NCBI GenBank assembly: GCA_032718565.1
Contig: JAVGVS010000723.1
Location: 1 to 64,000, forward strand
DNA: 64,000 nt
Direction: 5' to 3'
DNA from: Distichodus sexfasciatus
Lineage: Eukaryota; Chordata; Actinopteri; Characiformes; Distichodontidae
Within the stretch, counting starts at the first letter, position 1. Each line of letters opens with the position of its first letter. Under the pieces are notes generated by a model. That model was not told the DNA's origin. It did no database searches and saw only the letters and a list, made by a program, of their open reading frames with translations. Shown piece by piece: positions 46,170-57,100 of the stretch. A program made the position numbers and the translations under genes.

Positions 46170-46617
46170 TATCTATAAACAAGTGTTCAATAAACCTGCT
46201 GGCTTGCCTTGCAGTAAACTGATAAAGAAATTTATGTTGGTGCAACTTGGAACACATTCAATTTGCAATCTCATACTGATGCATCCATGTAGTCATGTTT
46301 TGAAAAATAAGTGAGATTTATAGCACATATTTTAATCATTCAATTTCAGTATCCATTCAGAAAGGCAGCACGCACTCCGCTTGACATGGGTTATTTATTC
46401 TCATAACATCATAGCAAAGAGTTTAAAAGCATTTTTGGGTATATTTGCAAGGGTACAAAAGCATAAGACTGAAAAATAAAATTTGGATTGCTTCCAAGCG
46501 GTTCTTTTTTGATTGTCAGACTGAAAGTGACACACACTGAGATAACAGTCAAGTAACCACAAATATTCAATACTGCAGCACACTTCGTGTTAATGTTGTA
46601 TATAAACGTCATAATAC
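46170..46617. other. No gene seen
   Basis: AT-rich spacer, probably including the 3' UTR of the gene to its right. Confidence 0.35.
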
Positions 46618-46625
46618 CTGATCAC

Positions 46626-46869
46626 TAGGGGTGTAAATCACAAGTTACAGTACAATATTTAATCAGCTTAAAGTACCGTAATTTGATATCTACTGATATC
46701 ACAAAATCGAAATAAAAAACAAAAATCTCTTTTCCATGGAATAAACTCCTGTTCAGTATGAAGACGTTACAATATGCATGATGTCCGATTTTATTTTGTA
46801 TTGATGCTACAGGCTAATTGATCGTGGAAACAATGTATCGATGTAGATCAAGGTATCATTACACCCCTA
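46626..46869. mobile_element. Intact hAT-type MITE, GGGGTGTAA family
   Basis: 244 bp with ends TAGGGGTGTAAATC and (complement) TAGGGGTGTAATGATACC. A perfect 8-bp duplication, CTGATCAC, is at 46,618-46,625 and 46,870-46,877. It is the reference copy for the fragments at 5.1, 6.3, 11.1 and 58 kb. Confidence 0.9.
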
Positions 46870-47012
46870 CTGATCACAGATTATAGGTTTCACATCACAT
46901 CAAACCAGCACAAAGCCATGGCATAGAAAAACTCATGTCTCAGCACAGCAGCATGTGGATCAGGTAAATAAAGGCAGCAGTGGTAATGACATTTTTTGCA
47001 TAGTCACAGACT

Positions 47013-47891
47013 TCATGTGCTGACAAAAATCAGGCGTGCGGAATACACCATATCTGCCACGTAAATTAGGAAGTTGAGGCCAGTGAGCACGGCTACTGCC
47101 ACAAGTTTATCCCAGGGGCAAAGATCTTGAACACCTCGACAGTAGGCGGGGCGTCGACTCTCTCTGTTGTACTTGCTGTCGAACTGGAAAATGGGCCAGA
47201 TAATGGTGGCAGAGAGATACATCAAAAGCGCCAATAAAGCGTAGGCAGAAAGGAAACGGGCAAACGGGAAAGGAAGGAACCCAGTGCACTCCCCGACGCA
47301 CAAAACCACGACAGCTGCAGATATGATGAAGCAGATGCAGTAGACAGCCATACACCATTTCAGGGCGGGGTGTCGGTCGTATGAGATGGGGTCGCTGATA
47401 AAAACGAAGATGACGCTGCCCACGAAAGTCTCGCACACCTTCAGCAGGCCGGGCACGGTGGCCATGTAGCCGGCCACCTCTCCAGGTCGCGCTCGGGTTA
47501 GGCCGACCTCCGCCATGTAGGCCACCGTAGCCAAGCAGGAGAAGATGGAGCTGGCGATCCTGTAGTCACGAGCTTCGCCGTACGAGCTCTTGACGAAGTA
47601 GAGGGGAAAGATGATGGAAGCCGAAAGGCACAACAGCGAGGCGTAGCAAGCAAACGTTATGGGGAAGTTGGTCCAGGAGACGGGCGCTCGCGACTGTAGG
47701 CCCAGCAACTCCACAAGTAAAACCAGGAGTGTACCAACAAAGCTGAACACCCAGCAGAACATGCACCAGTCAAACATGCTGGCCCTCACGCTGCCCGCAT
47801 GCGCCGCGAGGCTGAACGCCACGCAGACAAATAACACGGCTGCCACACGCACCCAAAGCAGGCGAGAGGGCTGCAGGACCACCAAGGCCAT
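47013..47891 (-). CDS. myadm: Myeloid-associated differentiation marker (MYADM) protein
   Basis: 292 residues, one coding exon, close to the compact form usual for the family. Eight membrane segments in two MARVEL domains: about 12-30, 43-62, 74-99, 112-130, 146-166, 178-198, 211-234 and 261-285. Diagnostic stretches are FSLAAHAGS, LLCLSASIIFPLYF, SSIFSCLATVAYMAEVG, KWCMAVYCICFI, LMYLSATIIWPIFQFDSKYN and DLCPWDKLVAVAVLTGLNFL. It ends just after the last segment (SARLIFVST), without the tail of its neighbour at 42,323. Same orientation and about 3.6 kb apart, so a tandem pair. The protein likely acts in raft-rich plasma membrane. A 5' UTR intron is likely: acceptor CTTTTTTTGCAG ends at 48,008, and a candidate first exon lies near 51,456. 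Base composition is richer in GC than the neighbouring copy. Confidence 0.92.
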   Translation of the reverse strand: MALVVLQPSRLLWVRVAAVLFVCVAFSLAAHAGSVRASMFDWCMFCWVFSFVGTLLVLLVELLGLQSRAPVSWTNFPITFACYASLLCLSASIIFPLYFVKSSYGEARDYRIASSIFSCLATVAYMAEVGLTRARPGEVAGYMATVPGLLKVCETFVGSVIFVFISDPISYDRHPALKWCMAVYCICFIISAAVVVLCVGECTGFLPFPFARFLSAYALLALLMYLSATIIWPIFQFDSKYNRESRRPAYCRGVQDLCPWDKLVAVAVLTGLNFLIYVADMVYSARLIFVST

Positions 47892-47990
47892 GACGGACGA
47901 TTAAATGAAATTTAAGGGGGAATGTGCAAGTCTAATGTCACTTGAGACAAATTCTTCAGTGCTGTGACTTAAAAGTCTCAGGTCTCAGTT

Positions 47991-48313
47991 TGTGGTTTCA
48001 GATAAATCTGCAAAAAAAGAAAAGACAAAATGTTTTTGTTAAAATGCAAGCAGCATTGCAGCAACAAAAGAACAACTATCCTGTAATTCTGAGCAGCCCG
48101 TTGAGCAGTAATTCTGCCTATAGATGAACATTTGACCTTCTAATGGACACCTGTGGTTTCAGCTAAATATGCAAAAAAAGAAAATGCAGAGCACTTAAGT
48201 TAAAATGCAAGCCACATTTCAGACCTGAAAGCTCTCCTGCAATTTTCAAGATTTCCACAGGGAGGCAGAAGTTCATTGACCTGCAGTTTTGCTTCTAGAT
48301 GAACTTTTGACCT
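47991..48313 (-). repeat. Tandem duplication, about 161-175 bp unit, overlapping the myadm splice acceptor
   Basis: TGTGGTTTCAGATAAATCTG (47,991) and TGTGGTTTCAGCTAAATATG (48,152) each lead into AAAAAAAGAAAA, GTTAAAATGCAAG and TAGATGAAC, then TTTGACCTTC. The first unit contains the probable acceptor. In the second, CAG is replaced by CAT on the minus strand. A degenerate TTCTAGATGAACTTC recurs near 48,750. Confidence 0.75.
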
Positions 48314-48319
48314 TCAAAC

Positions 48320-50055
48320 AGACCTGAAACCCCTATAAAGTTTTTCTGAGATGTTCACATACAATCATAGTGCTTTACTCATGCACCTAAAGCAATTTTT
48401 ACTCCTACTGGCAGCTATTTTGTGTTTTCAAAAATGAACATCAATTAAACTTTCCAGATTTTGATTCTGGGGTGCCCTTTGGTATAGTTATAGTTATCAT
48501 TAAAGACGTTACTTGTATCAATAAAATACTATCCCTGTTTGTACCCCCGTAACTGATTGTACTCCAACTTCTGGTGAGGGGGGAGCTTTACTCAAACGGG
48601 GTAACGGGGTAAACGGGGCCCATATAAAGAGTTTGTATCCTGCAACTTTAGCCCGACCACCCCACCCACCATTGTGCAAGTCCACAAAGGCATGCATGCA
48701 CAAGTAGCAATAAATGTGTAACTGACACATATAACTGACACAGTTAGCTTCTAGATGAACTTCTTTCCATCAGAACTGTGAAAGAGGAACTGAGACAAAT
48801 AACTGTGTGCAGAAGTGCCAATAGTGTACAAAGTACTTGAAATAGCACCAATGGATATTCTACACTGAAACTCAAAGCTAGTCTAGGTTTATAGCCCGGA
48901 AAACCATCCCTACATTTTTTCATTTATTATTTTATTAATCATTTAATAACTTTTTAGTAGCTAGGAACTTTTGTCACCTTCTCACTAAATACACTGTAGT
49001 TTGTGGTACTCATTCCTGGACTATTTTAGTCCCTTCTCAAGGGTAGGTACTTTTCCAGCTGACTTTCAAAATCTTTCAACGATGCACTTCTGATTGATTC
49101 ACACCACAAGCACAGCACAATATAGACAGCTAAGTCTGATTTTTAGGGTATTCATGGAGAAGGTAACATACAGAATTTATATTATCCAGAAGAATAAATG
49201 TTATTCAAAGAAAAATGTCAAAAACTGCATGATGCTTGGTTTATATAGTGTATGGCCTACGACCACATCCGTTGTTACAATGCAGGCTTTATTTGAGAGC
49301 ATTTGGGTTTGTGAGCAAAACCGCACAATTGTGAAATGGAAGTGAGCAGGCAGAACAACACAGCATTAAGGACCTATACAGCCTCAGGATCTTAGAGTTA
49401 GGAACTTTGGCTATGACTTGAAAAGCTACTACAAGAAATAGTTGACAAAAATTATTTCATGATTTAAAAAATTCATAGAAATTCATAAAATTCATTCTCT
49501 GACATCAAAAGTCCAGCCATGATGGCATAGAATAATCAGAATATACCTGACTGTATTTAATAATTTAAGTTTTTCTGCATTTTGCATTGTCATTTAGATA
49601 ATAGCTTGTGGCAATATGTGGCAATATTACTCCTTCAGTATCAACTTCCTAGAAAAAAGTGTTTATTGAGTTGAAAAGTTCATATAATGTTACTGTGATA
49701 TAATGGTAGTCGGTTCTAATCTGGCCTTTTTCTCAAACATTACGCAATCGATAAAGTCATGCTATGACAAGTCCACAGAGTTGCAGAAAATCATGATTTT
49801 ATGCATTTTATATGACATTACAAACAAATAGAAAAACATTTAGGGATTTTCTAATATAGTATGCGATGGTTTCCATTAGGACTGGATTTGTTTAACTGCT
49901 TTTTAACAAAATATACAACACACAATTAATTTGCCATTATAAATCACAAAAAAACAGGTCATTCCAGTTCTTAATACCTATATTTTTATCCTGCATATTC
50001 TGTTTTTATGCTGTTTCAGTAGTCTTACATGGCTGCTATATGCATACGTCATTGT
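48320..50055. other. No gene; presumed myadm 5' intron
   Basis: AT-rich sequence without long frames or named repeats. Confidence 0.4.
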
Positions 50056-50059
50056 GCCG

Positions 50060-50335
50060 CACTGCCACTTTAAACTCTTGTCTTTTGCACAGTTTTTATA
50101 CTGTGTATACTGTTCATATTGTTTTACTGTATTGTTATATTGTATTTCTACTTTGAAGTTGCGTTTGCACTACAAGTTTTGTTTTGTTTTATTGTCTTGT
50201 TCAATTTTGTACTTCCATGTCTCTGCTGCATTTTATATCTTGTCTTGCAGGGTTAGATGTCACACCTTTTTTGCTCCAGAGAATGCTATTTTGTGTACTT
50301 TGTGGACAATAAACTTTTGTTAATCTTAATTTGAT
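50060..50335 (+). mobile_element. Probable retroposon 3' end
   Basis: T-rich 3' UTR-like sequence with TATTGT words ends in TTTGTGGACAATAAACTTTTGTTAATC, a poly(A)-signal-type terminus, as in the fish LINE tails nearby. Read as two parts: TTTGTGGACAATAAAC then TTTTGTTAATC. Family not named. Confidence 0.4.
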
Positions 50336-50934
50336 TTTCTTTTTTCTGTTGAAACTGAGCAAGGACCACATAACAAAGGATCACAAGATTGATGAGAACT
50401 GTTGTTACATATTATACCTAGCATTAGATTATCACTTGTATGAATTTCCAGAGAATGCAATTTCAGTTCTCTGTATAGTGTATATGCCTGAATGCATAAA
50501 AAACCTTCTTGGATCTTGAATCTATAGCCTGCAGGGCTGAAAACTGTGGGGAGAAAGTGAGGTCTTCGCACCTTTTTGGATTATTTTGGGAGTTTGTATT
50601 AGCCAGGCCATGTTACTATAAATCCTTGTTAGGTAATAGTGATATTTGTACGCAGGATGTGACTGTGTGGATGCTGTGCTGGGGGCAGGATGTGGTTTTG
50701 CGGCCTAAAGGTGTGGCTGTGAGTAAAAATACAAAACCCTCAAAAGGTTAGAAACTTAGTGAGGGATCATGGTTTTGGTTTAATGGTTTCTTATTGGAAT
50801 ATACAATTACTTTGTCACAATTAATCACAAGGAAAGCATACAAATCCAGTACTTTAAAGCTATATACTGTTATTATAACCGACATTTAAAATCTGTAGAT
50901 CAGGCTAATAATTTGGTAGTCGTAAACCTAATCT

Positions 50935-51300
50935 GCGTGTTTTAAAAATCACAAGACAATTTTGTGCCAATCTTCGAGCCATTTAATGCCCTAAAACCCC
51001 AAAATAATCAACATAACCCATACAAAAGGTATAAAAGGCGTAGCAGGCATACTGTTTTCAAAGTATAGTTATTATTTACAGTTTTGCTAGTTTAAATCCA
51101 CGAGTTTCAAGAAGCATGACACGACGACCTAGGGCGCGTATTCGACGGATTTAACGCCCCAAAATCCGAAATAATCGTCATAATACCAGAGTCCCGTTAT
51201 TCCGGAACAAACCGGACGTTGCTTAATTAATCTACTGTTGCTGCTGCCTCAAAAAATACAACATTGTTATCATGTTAATCCCACGATTTATGAGAGGAAA
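50935..51300. repeat. Old tandem duplication, about 160-bp unit
   Basis: TTTAATGCCCTAAAACCCCA followed by AAATAATCAACATAA (from about 50,981) aligns with TTTAACGCCCCAAAATCCGA followed by AATAATCGTCATAA (from about 51,149). TTAATCCCACGATTT near 51,275 may open a third unit. Confidence 0.5.
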
Positions 51301-51455
51301 TGTTACGACTACTTACACTGTAACGGAGTTTGTACTTATGACGACTGTAACCGTTAGCGCCTCCTTTTTGCGTCGCACACATCGACAAGAAGACCTGAGG
51401 ATTTTTTCGAGCATTTACTGACATGATTATCCGAGTTAACAGACAGAAATCTTAC

Positions 51456-51560
51456 CTTCTACAGGCGTTTTAGTTCGTTTCCTCCAGTTCTCCTATCCTC
51501 AGACGATAGAGGGGTGTGTGAAATCTTTCTCCCTCCCTCTCCCTCTCGCCGCGCCCAGAT
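51456..51560 (-). promoter_or_regulatory. Candidate myadm first exon and promoter
   Basis: Minus strand: CGCCTGTAGAAG/GTAAGATT is a good donor at 51,456/51,455. Sequence above it is GC-rich and includes GGGCGCGGCGAGAGGG. Splicing to the acceptor at 48,008 would give an intron of about 3.4 kb. The start of transcription is not determined. A weaker alternative donor, TTACAGT/GTAAGTAG, lies near 51,310-51,325. Confidence 0.45.
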
Positions 51561-51811
51561 GTTCTCTTCCGTAGCGGAACTCCCTCCACCCTCAACGCGC
51601 TACCAAATTAGGCGCTGCCTCGGACATCGGGGAGCAAATGGTGGGACTGGAGCTGGGGAGGTGACCTGGGAGCCTGAGCAAATAATCTGCCTCGAAAGCT
51701 TCCCCCTTTCTATCTGTTTGACCATTAACTAGAAAAGCACACGTATAATGGTTCTACACTTATGTGTAGTTGTAAGGAGAGGCAGACAGAGAGGTAGGCA
51801 GGCAGACAGAA

Positions 51812-51846
51812 AAATAAACAAACAAACAAACAAATAAATAAATAAA
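51812..51846. repeat. (AAAC)n/(AAAT)n microsatellite
   Basis: AAAC units pass into AAAT units. Confidence 0.85.
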
Positions 51847-51980
51847 AATTACATATGTTCTGAGAGTTGTACAAATAAAATACATAGAAACAAGAAGACA
51901 GGAAGCAACCTTAAACTTACTAGACTAGATAGATATCAAACCAGACTAATGGGAAGAAGAGAAGAAGAAGTAGAAGAAGT

Positions 51981-52060
51981 AGAAGAAGAAGAAGAAGAAG
52001 AAGAAGAGGAGGAGGAGGAAGAGGAGGAGGAGGAGGAGGAGGAGGAGGAGGAGGAAGAAA
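51981..52060. repeat. 80-nt pure-purine tract, (AAG)n then (AGG)n
   Basis: Every base from 51,981 to 52,060 is A or G. AAG units give way to AGG units at about 52,006. It lies about 420 bp from the inferred myadm exon 1 end, on the side of the arhgef11 promoter. Confidence 0.9.
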
Positions 52061-52079
52061 CCTCAGTTGGGCAACATTT

Positions 52080-52614
52080 AATTTAATTAATTAACATACT
52101 ACCTCAAGCTTTTACAACACAGAAATTGTTAACTAGACATTGTTTAAATATTTTATACTTACACTCATCAGTCAATTACTAACTCTACAGTTAAATTTTA
52201 TGTACAATGTACAAAATGTGTTTCTATATTGGAATATATCATAAATATATCACAAAAATATATTCAAAGTCTGTTGATTATTTTAAGCGTCGATTTTAAC
52301 AAAATGAGTTAAACAGACAGTAATGTATCAGTTCAGTGGACCTCATTCACCAACCGTTCTTAAAAAGAAATTTGTTATTAAAACCCATTACACTGTCTTC
52401 ACAAATTCAGACATGCGTCATTGTTTTGTTATTTAAGATTTGTTTTAGGTACAAACAGATTCTACTACGTTGAAGAGCATTCTTATACCAATTTTATTGC
52501 AAGCATGTTTGTGCAAACACATGATCTTATTGGGTTTCCTTTAATTCTACAGTTGTACAGTACTGTACTATCTGAGAATTTCAACAAATTTAAGAAAACA
52601 AATTAAGAATATCG
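52080..52614. other. No gene; AT-rich spacer
   Basis: Nothing recognised between the purine tract and the GC-richer block before arhgef11. Confidence 0.4.
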
Positions 52615-54089
52615 GTGAGTGAGGCCCAGTGTTCGGGATGGATGGACACTGGAGCGCCTCTCTGGCGCATTGGATCTGCAACCACGTCTTTTTTTCCCGC
52701 AGTTGCGGAATCCAGCCGCGGGAAGGCGCCGGTGCGCCTGCTTGTGGAAGTCTGTGTCCAAACACAAGTCCCACGGGTGATGGTGGTGGAATGGTTTCGA
52801 AAGCAAGCAAACGAATGAAATGCTTTCACACTTCTCCTAAAATGCAGCCGCAGAGCGCACAGCAAACGAGCGGCGCCGTCCAGTAGATACGGCAGGATTT
52901 AGAGCCACGATACCCGGGAAAGGTGAAAGCGCAGGACAATGGAATCTCCGCGGCTGCAATGGAGCACTTGGAGGATCAAATGAAGCTCGCTGACCATCAC
53001 ATTTTCCACAGTTGCCTCAGCGAGTGCATCACTTGATAGGGACTTTGGGGTCGGTAATATTTTTTTTTTTGTTGCTATTGCGTCGTCGTCCCACCTCTTT
53101 GTAGCTACACTTTCTTCCCCTCGACAAGCGACCCGGTTCGCTTTTATTGATCTCAACGTTCTCGCTAGTCTACCTTCTAAGTCCGGGCCCCGCTGCCGGC
53201 GTTTGTACCAACGGGTAGCCGATGATGTAGAGCAAGATTGCCGCGGACGCCTCTACGCAACATCGGGGATTTGTCCGGCCTGCAACACTGGAAGTTGCTT
53301 GCTAGCAGGGTAACGCCTGCAAATAAATTAAACAGCTTTTTGATGGCGAGTTGTATTTTAAGAACAATCACTGGAGCATTAAATTTCCCAGATAACTACA
53401 CAAGAATGCATTAATATTCTAGAAAAAGTAGCAACCCAACACCATTTACTTTATAAAAGGATAGGTTTAGATGCTGAATTGGGCTAACACTACCGAAGAG
53501 AGACTGTACTGTTAAAGCTTTATACTGAAAGCAGGTTTGCTTTGAGGAGGGAGGTTTATGATGCACTTTACATATTATTTTGTAGCGATATATGACATTT
53601 TTGGTGTTTATTTTGGGAATTTGTTGACAATATTATCAGAAGCTTAGCTGCTGACTCTGTCGGGGAGGCTTTAGGACACAAAAGGGTTGTCTGAGTCCAG
53701 GATAAACTGCTATAATACCATCGAAGTGTACTTTTAAGTAAAGACCTGTTAACTGTGATTAAAACCCTTTTTTTGGACAATGCATGTCTAAAGGAAGGAA
53801 GAAGATTCTTGACTCTGGCATTTTTGGACGAGAAAACTTGCAGGTGGAATTCCAGCCAGCCCTTCTGAAGTAATAAAGGAAAGGGAGATGTTGGATTTTT
53901 GGATATGTTCTGAATTTATTTTTGCATAAAAAAACAGGACGGATGTATGATTCTGAATGAAAGCGTTGCCTCTTAATAAAGGAACTGAATGAACACAGAA
54001 CGAGAGGAGCTAAAGCAGACACTTTTCACCAGGAGATGACCGTATTTCACTGTAAGGACTAGTGGACGAGCTTCTGTCGCTACGCAGCC
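52615..54089 (+). promoter_or_regulatory. arhgef11: Presumed arhgef11 promoter and 5' UTR
   Basis: CpG-bearing, GC-richer DNA at 52,615-53,290 (with CCGCGGGAAGGCGCC, GAGCGGCGCCGTCC, GTCCGGGCCCCGCTGCCGGC) is followed by about 800 bp leading to the start codon. No TATA box is evident at the expected place, which fits a CpG-type promoter. CTACGCAG/CC just before the ATG could instead be a splice acceptor, which would mean an extra upstream exon. Confidence 0.45.
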
Positions 54090-54124
54090 ATGAGTGTTCG
54101 ACCTCCGACCTCCACGCTGGACAG
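54090..54124 (+). CDS. arhgef11: arhgef11 exon 1, coding part
   Basis: ATGAGTGTTCGACC, MSVRPPTSTLD plus two bases. Donor GACAG/GTGTGTATC. Confidence 0.85.
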
Positions 54125-57100
54125 GTGTGTATCTGATGTATGGGAGAATGAGGAGTCAGCTCTCGACTAACCAGATTACGGATGCACAATACATCATTTC
54201 AGCATCGCCATTGTGATGTTGGCCTGTGCAATACATTTATAGCGTTTTACATTTACTCCATCACTGTCACATCGAAGGAGACAAATTGAATCAAACATGT
54301 AATGCTTCCGTTTTGTTGCTTGAGATAATAAAAAAAAAACAAAAAAAACTTCCCTGGGCCTAATTTTCTAGAACTAAAATAGAACTTTGCCTAATATAAC
54401 ACTATTTACTCTATTTTGAGGATATTGGTTCAAGGCTGGTTCATCAGAATCCATCATTTTTGGCCTTTATCCAAGAACCCTTAAAACTGAGTAATGTATA
54501 ACAAAATTGTATCTTTTGTCATGGAAAATTAGACCTGGGTGAGATTTCCTTTTATGTTAAATTGCAATACATTTAAAGCATGACATTTGATTTAGTTTGT
54601 CTTGCTCTGTGATATTTCTTTTACACATGAATAAATCATGATGGTAAAGCAGAAACGATTCATTGTGCAGCCCTAAACCAGTTGCAATTTAATACATTAT
54701 TTACAGGTATATACAGACCAAAGGTCAGGTGTTGGTGTGATTTAGTTAGACAGGGCACTCAGTCTGAACTTGTCAAATCAATTCTTTCCGATTTAGTTTC
54801 TCCAATTTCTTGTACCTAATGTTTAGTCATCGGTAGTGGGTATCAGGTCAGGTCATGGATACAGATGTTTCATCTAACTGTTAACTGTTTCATCTAACTG
54901 ATAAAGAGAAAATGTATTAGAGTGATGCCATTATGATTTTAATATAGTGTTTATCAGTATAGAAAAAGTTAAATTATGCCCTCTCTTCTTCTATGAACAG
55001 TGTTACTTTGGGGTTTGGCAGTTTTTGCTACATTGCTGAGAAAGTATGTTTTGAGTGTTAAAGTCTGTAAGAGTTAATTGTCATGAAAAATGGCTGAAAA
55101 CTCCATAACAACACCTTGGTTTTGTTCACCAACAAAAACGTAAGATATAACTTCCAGTTGCTTGAAAGGTGGCATGTTGGATACTGCATATCAGAAAGAC
55201 TCGTCTAACATGAGGACGACTTTCAGCAGGCGCCTGTATAGTAAACTTCTATGATACTGGTTTTTCCACTTCCCTTAAAACATGTCTGCACTGTTTCTTG
55301 TTTCCTTGTGTTTTTTTTCCAGTCTCTAATACAATAGTATGTTTGTGCCAGAGCAAGACAGACCATCACATACATATAGATGAGTCAGACACTTGTTGTG
55401 ACGATAAGGCCTATCTTTATTTGGCGATCCACCAGATTTGCCCCTTCTTTCGCCGTACGCTTCTCAATGTCTTTGTGTGTGTCTCTGTTTGTCTGTATGT
55501 GTCTTTATCGCTGCTGTCGTCCTATGTTCTGTCTGTCTCTCTCTCTTTCTTCCCCCCACTCCCTTGTCTGTTTATCTTTTCTGTCTCCTGCACTCACTTT
55601 ACCTGTGTGTCCACGTCTCGTTTGTGTCCTGGTACGGCAGGGCCGCGGGTAAGAAGCAGACTCATCTGGCAAGGTAATGCTGGTTCGAGACCTCAAGATT
55701 AAAACGTGATTGTAAATTCGAAACGTGTCTTTTCAGCTGGGTTTGCAGTAGCTGTGATTTGATAATGAACATGCAGTGACTGTAGGAAAAATATGAGAGC
55801 TGGTACAGCTGCTTACCTGCCTGGCAAAATAATGTGGTTATACCCAGTAAACCCAGTAGAGTTGAATTGTGTAACAAAATTACGAGTGTGTTTGCATGCA
55901 CAACAAAATCAGATTGGCAAAATGAAAAAATCAGGTTATGGCAAAGAATTGCCAGAAGTGTTTATATGAACAGCAACATTGCAAAAGCCGTTCTGTCCTT
56001 ATACGGCCAGACGGCAGACGCGGGCACGTGTAAGGCGCATTAATTGAGTTTCACTTGGGGCGATTAAGGCTTTTTGCCAATTAGGTCAATGAAATTGCAT
56101 AACGATGTTTACGTGACTTTTTACTGCTGCCAGCCTGAGCGTTAGCCTTAATCGGGATAAGAGCAGAGCTTTAATGTGCTTGTAAACACAGTGACTGTTT
56201 AACGTAGGGAGAAAAAGGTGTTGAAAAGCTTGAGATTTAAGGTACCGGTGTTCATTTGGCACCAATATGTGTTGGGTCATCTCACGAAGATGGTGTTTTT
56301 CATGTTCTATCTCTGCTTTCTTTTTTTCTTTCTCCATTCATTCATGCCTTCTCTTAGTCCGTTTGCTGCTTGGTGAGTGGTTCGATCTTGTGCGTTTGTC
56401 CAGTGCTGTGTTAAAGGTGCAGGTTACATAGTTTCTGTGCTGAAAGGACCACGTTTTCCAAATCTTAGATCTGAGCAGGCATAAAGATTTGTCCAACAAG
56501 ACTTTTACCATCAACAGTGGCAGAAACTTCCAAAAAAATAGAAAGCAGTGAGAAAAGGGGAATAGACACACGAAGTTTCACTTTCAGCAGCAGTACGAAG
56601 TGGTTTGTTTAGTCAGGTTTTCCCCAGGAACAGAAAAAGCTTACTAAATACCATCTCTTCACTCATACATATTCACCACAGTTTGTTTTCCTTCTCTTTA
56701 GCCAGTTTATCAAGTCAACTGTCCTTATGTACTAGTGAAAGTTATTGTGTCCTAATGATTTTTCTACATTTTCTCACATTTAAGTACGAATGGGTAAAAG
56801 CAGCAGGTTGTTGATGTCAACACCATGGCTTTTAAACCAGCAGGAAATAGTTTGAATAGTTTCAGTTCAAGGAGCAGGGTGAAACATAGGTACACTGATC
56901 ACTCATAATGCACTGCTCTGTTCATTTACTGTTCCTTTTGTCATAGTTGTGAGTTGTTTTAATCCTATAAAGTTTTTAGACCAGGAAGTTCAATCAGTTT
57001 AGATTACATCTAGAATGAGGATGTTGAGGTTTGTGAGTTTCACTATTAAACACTTAAAATGGGACGGGTAATGTACTGTGAGATCAGTGGGTACGCGTTT

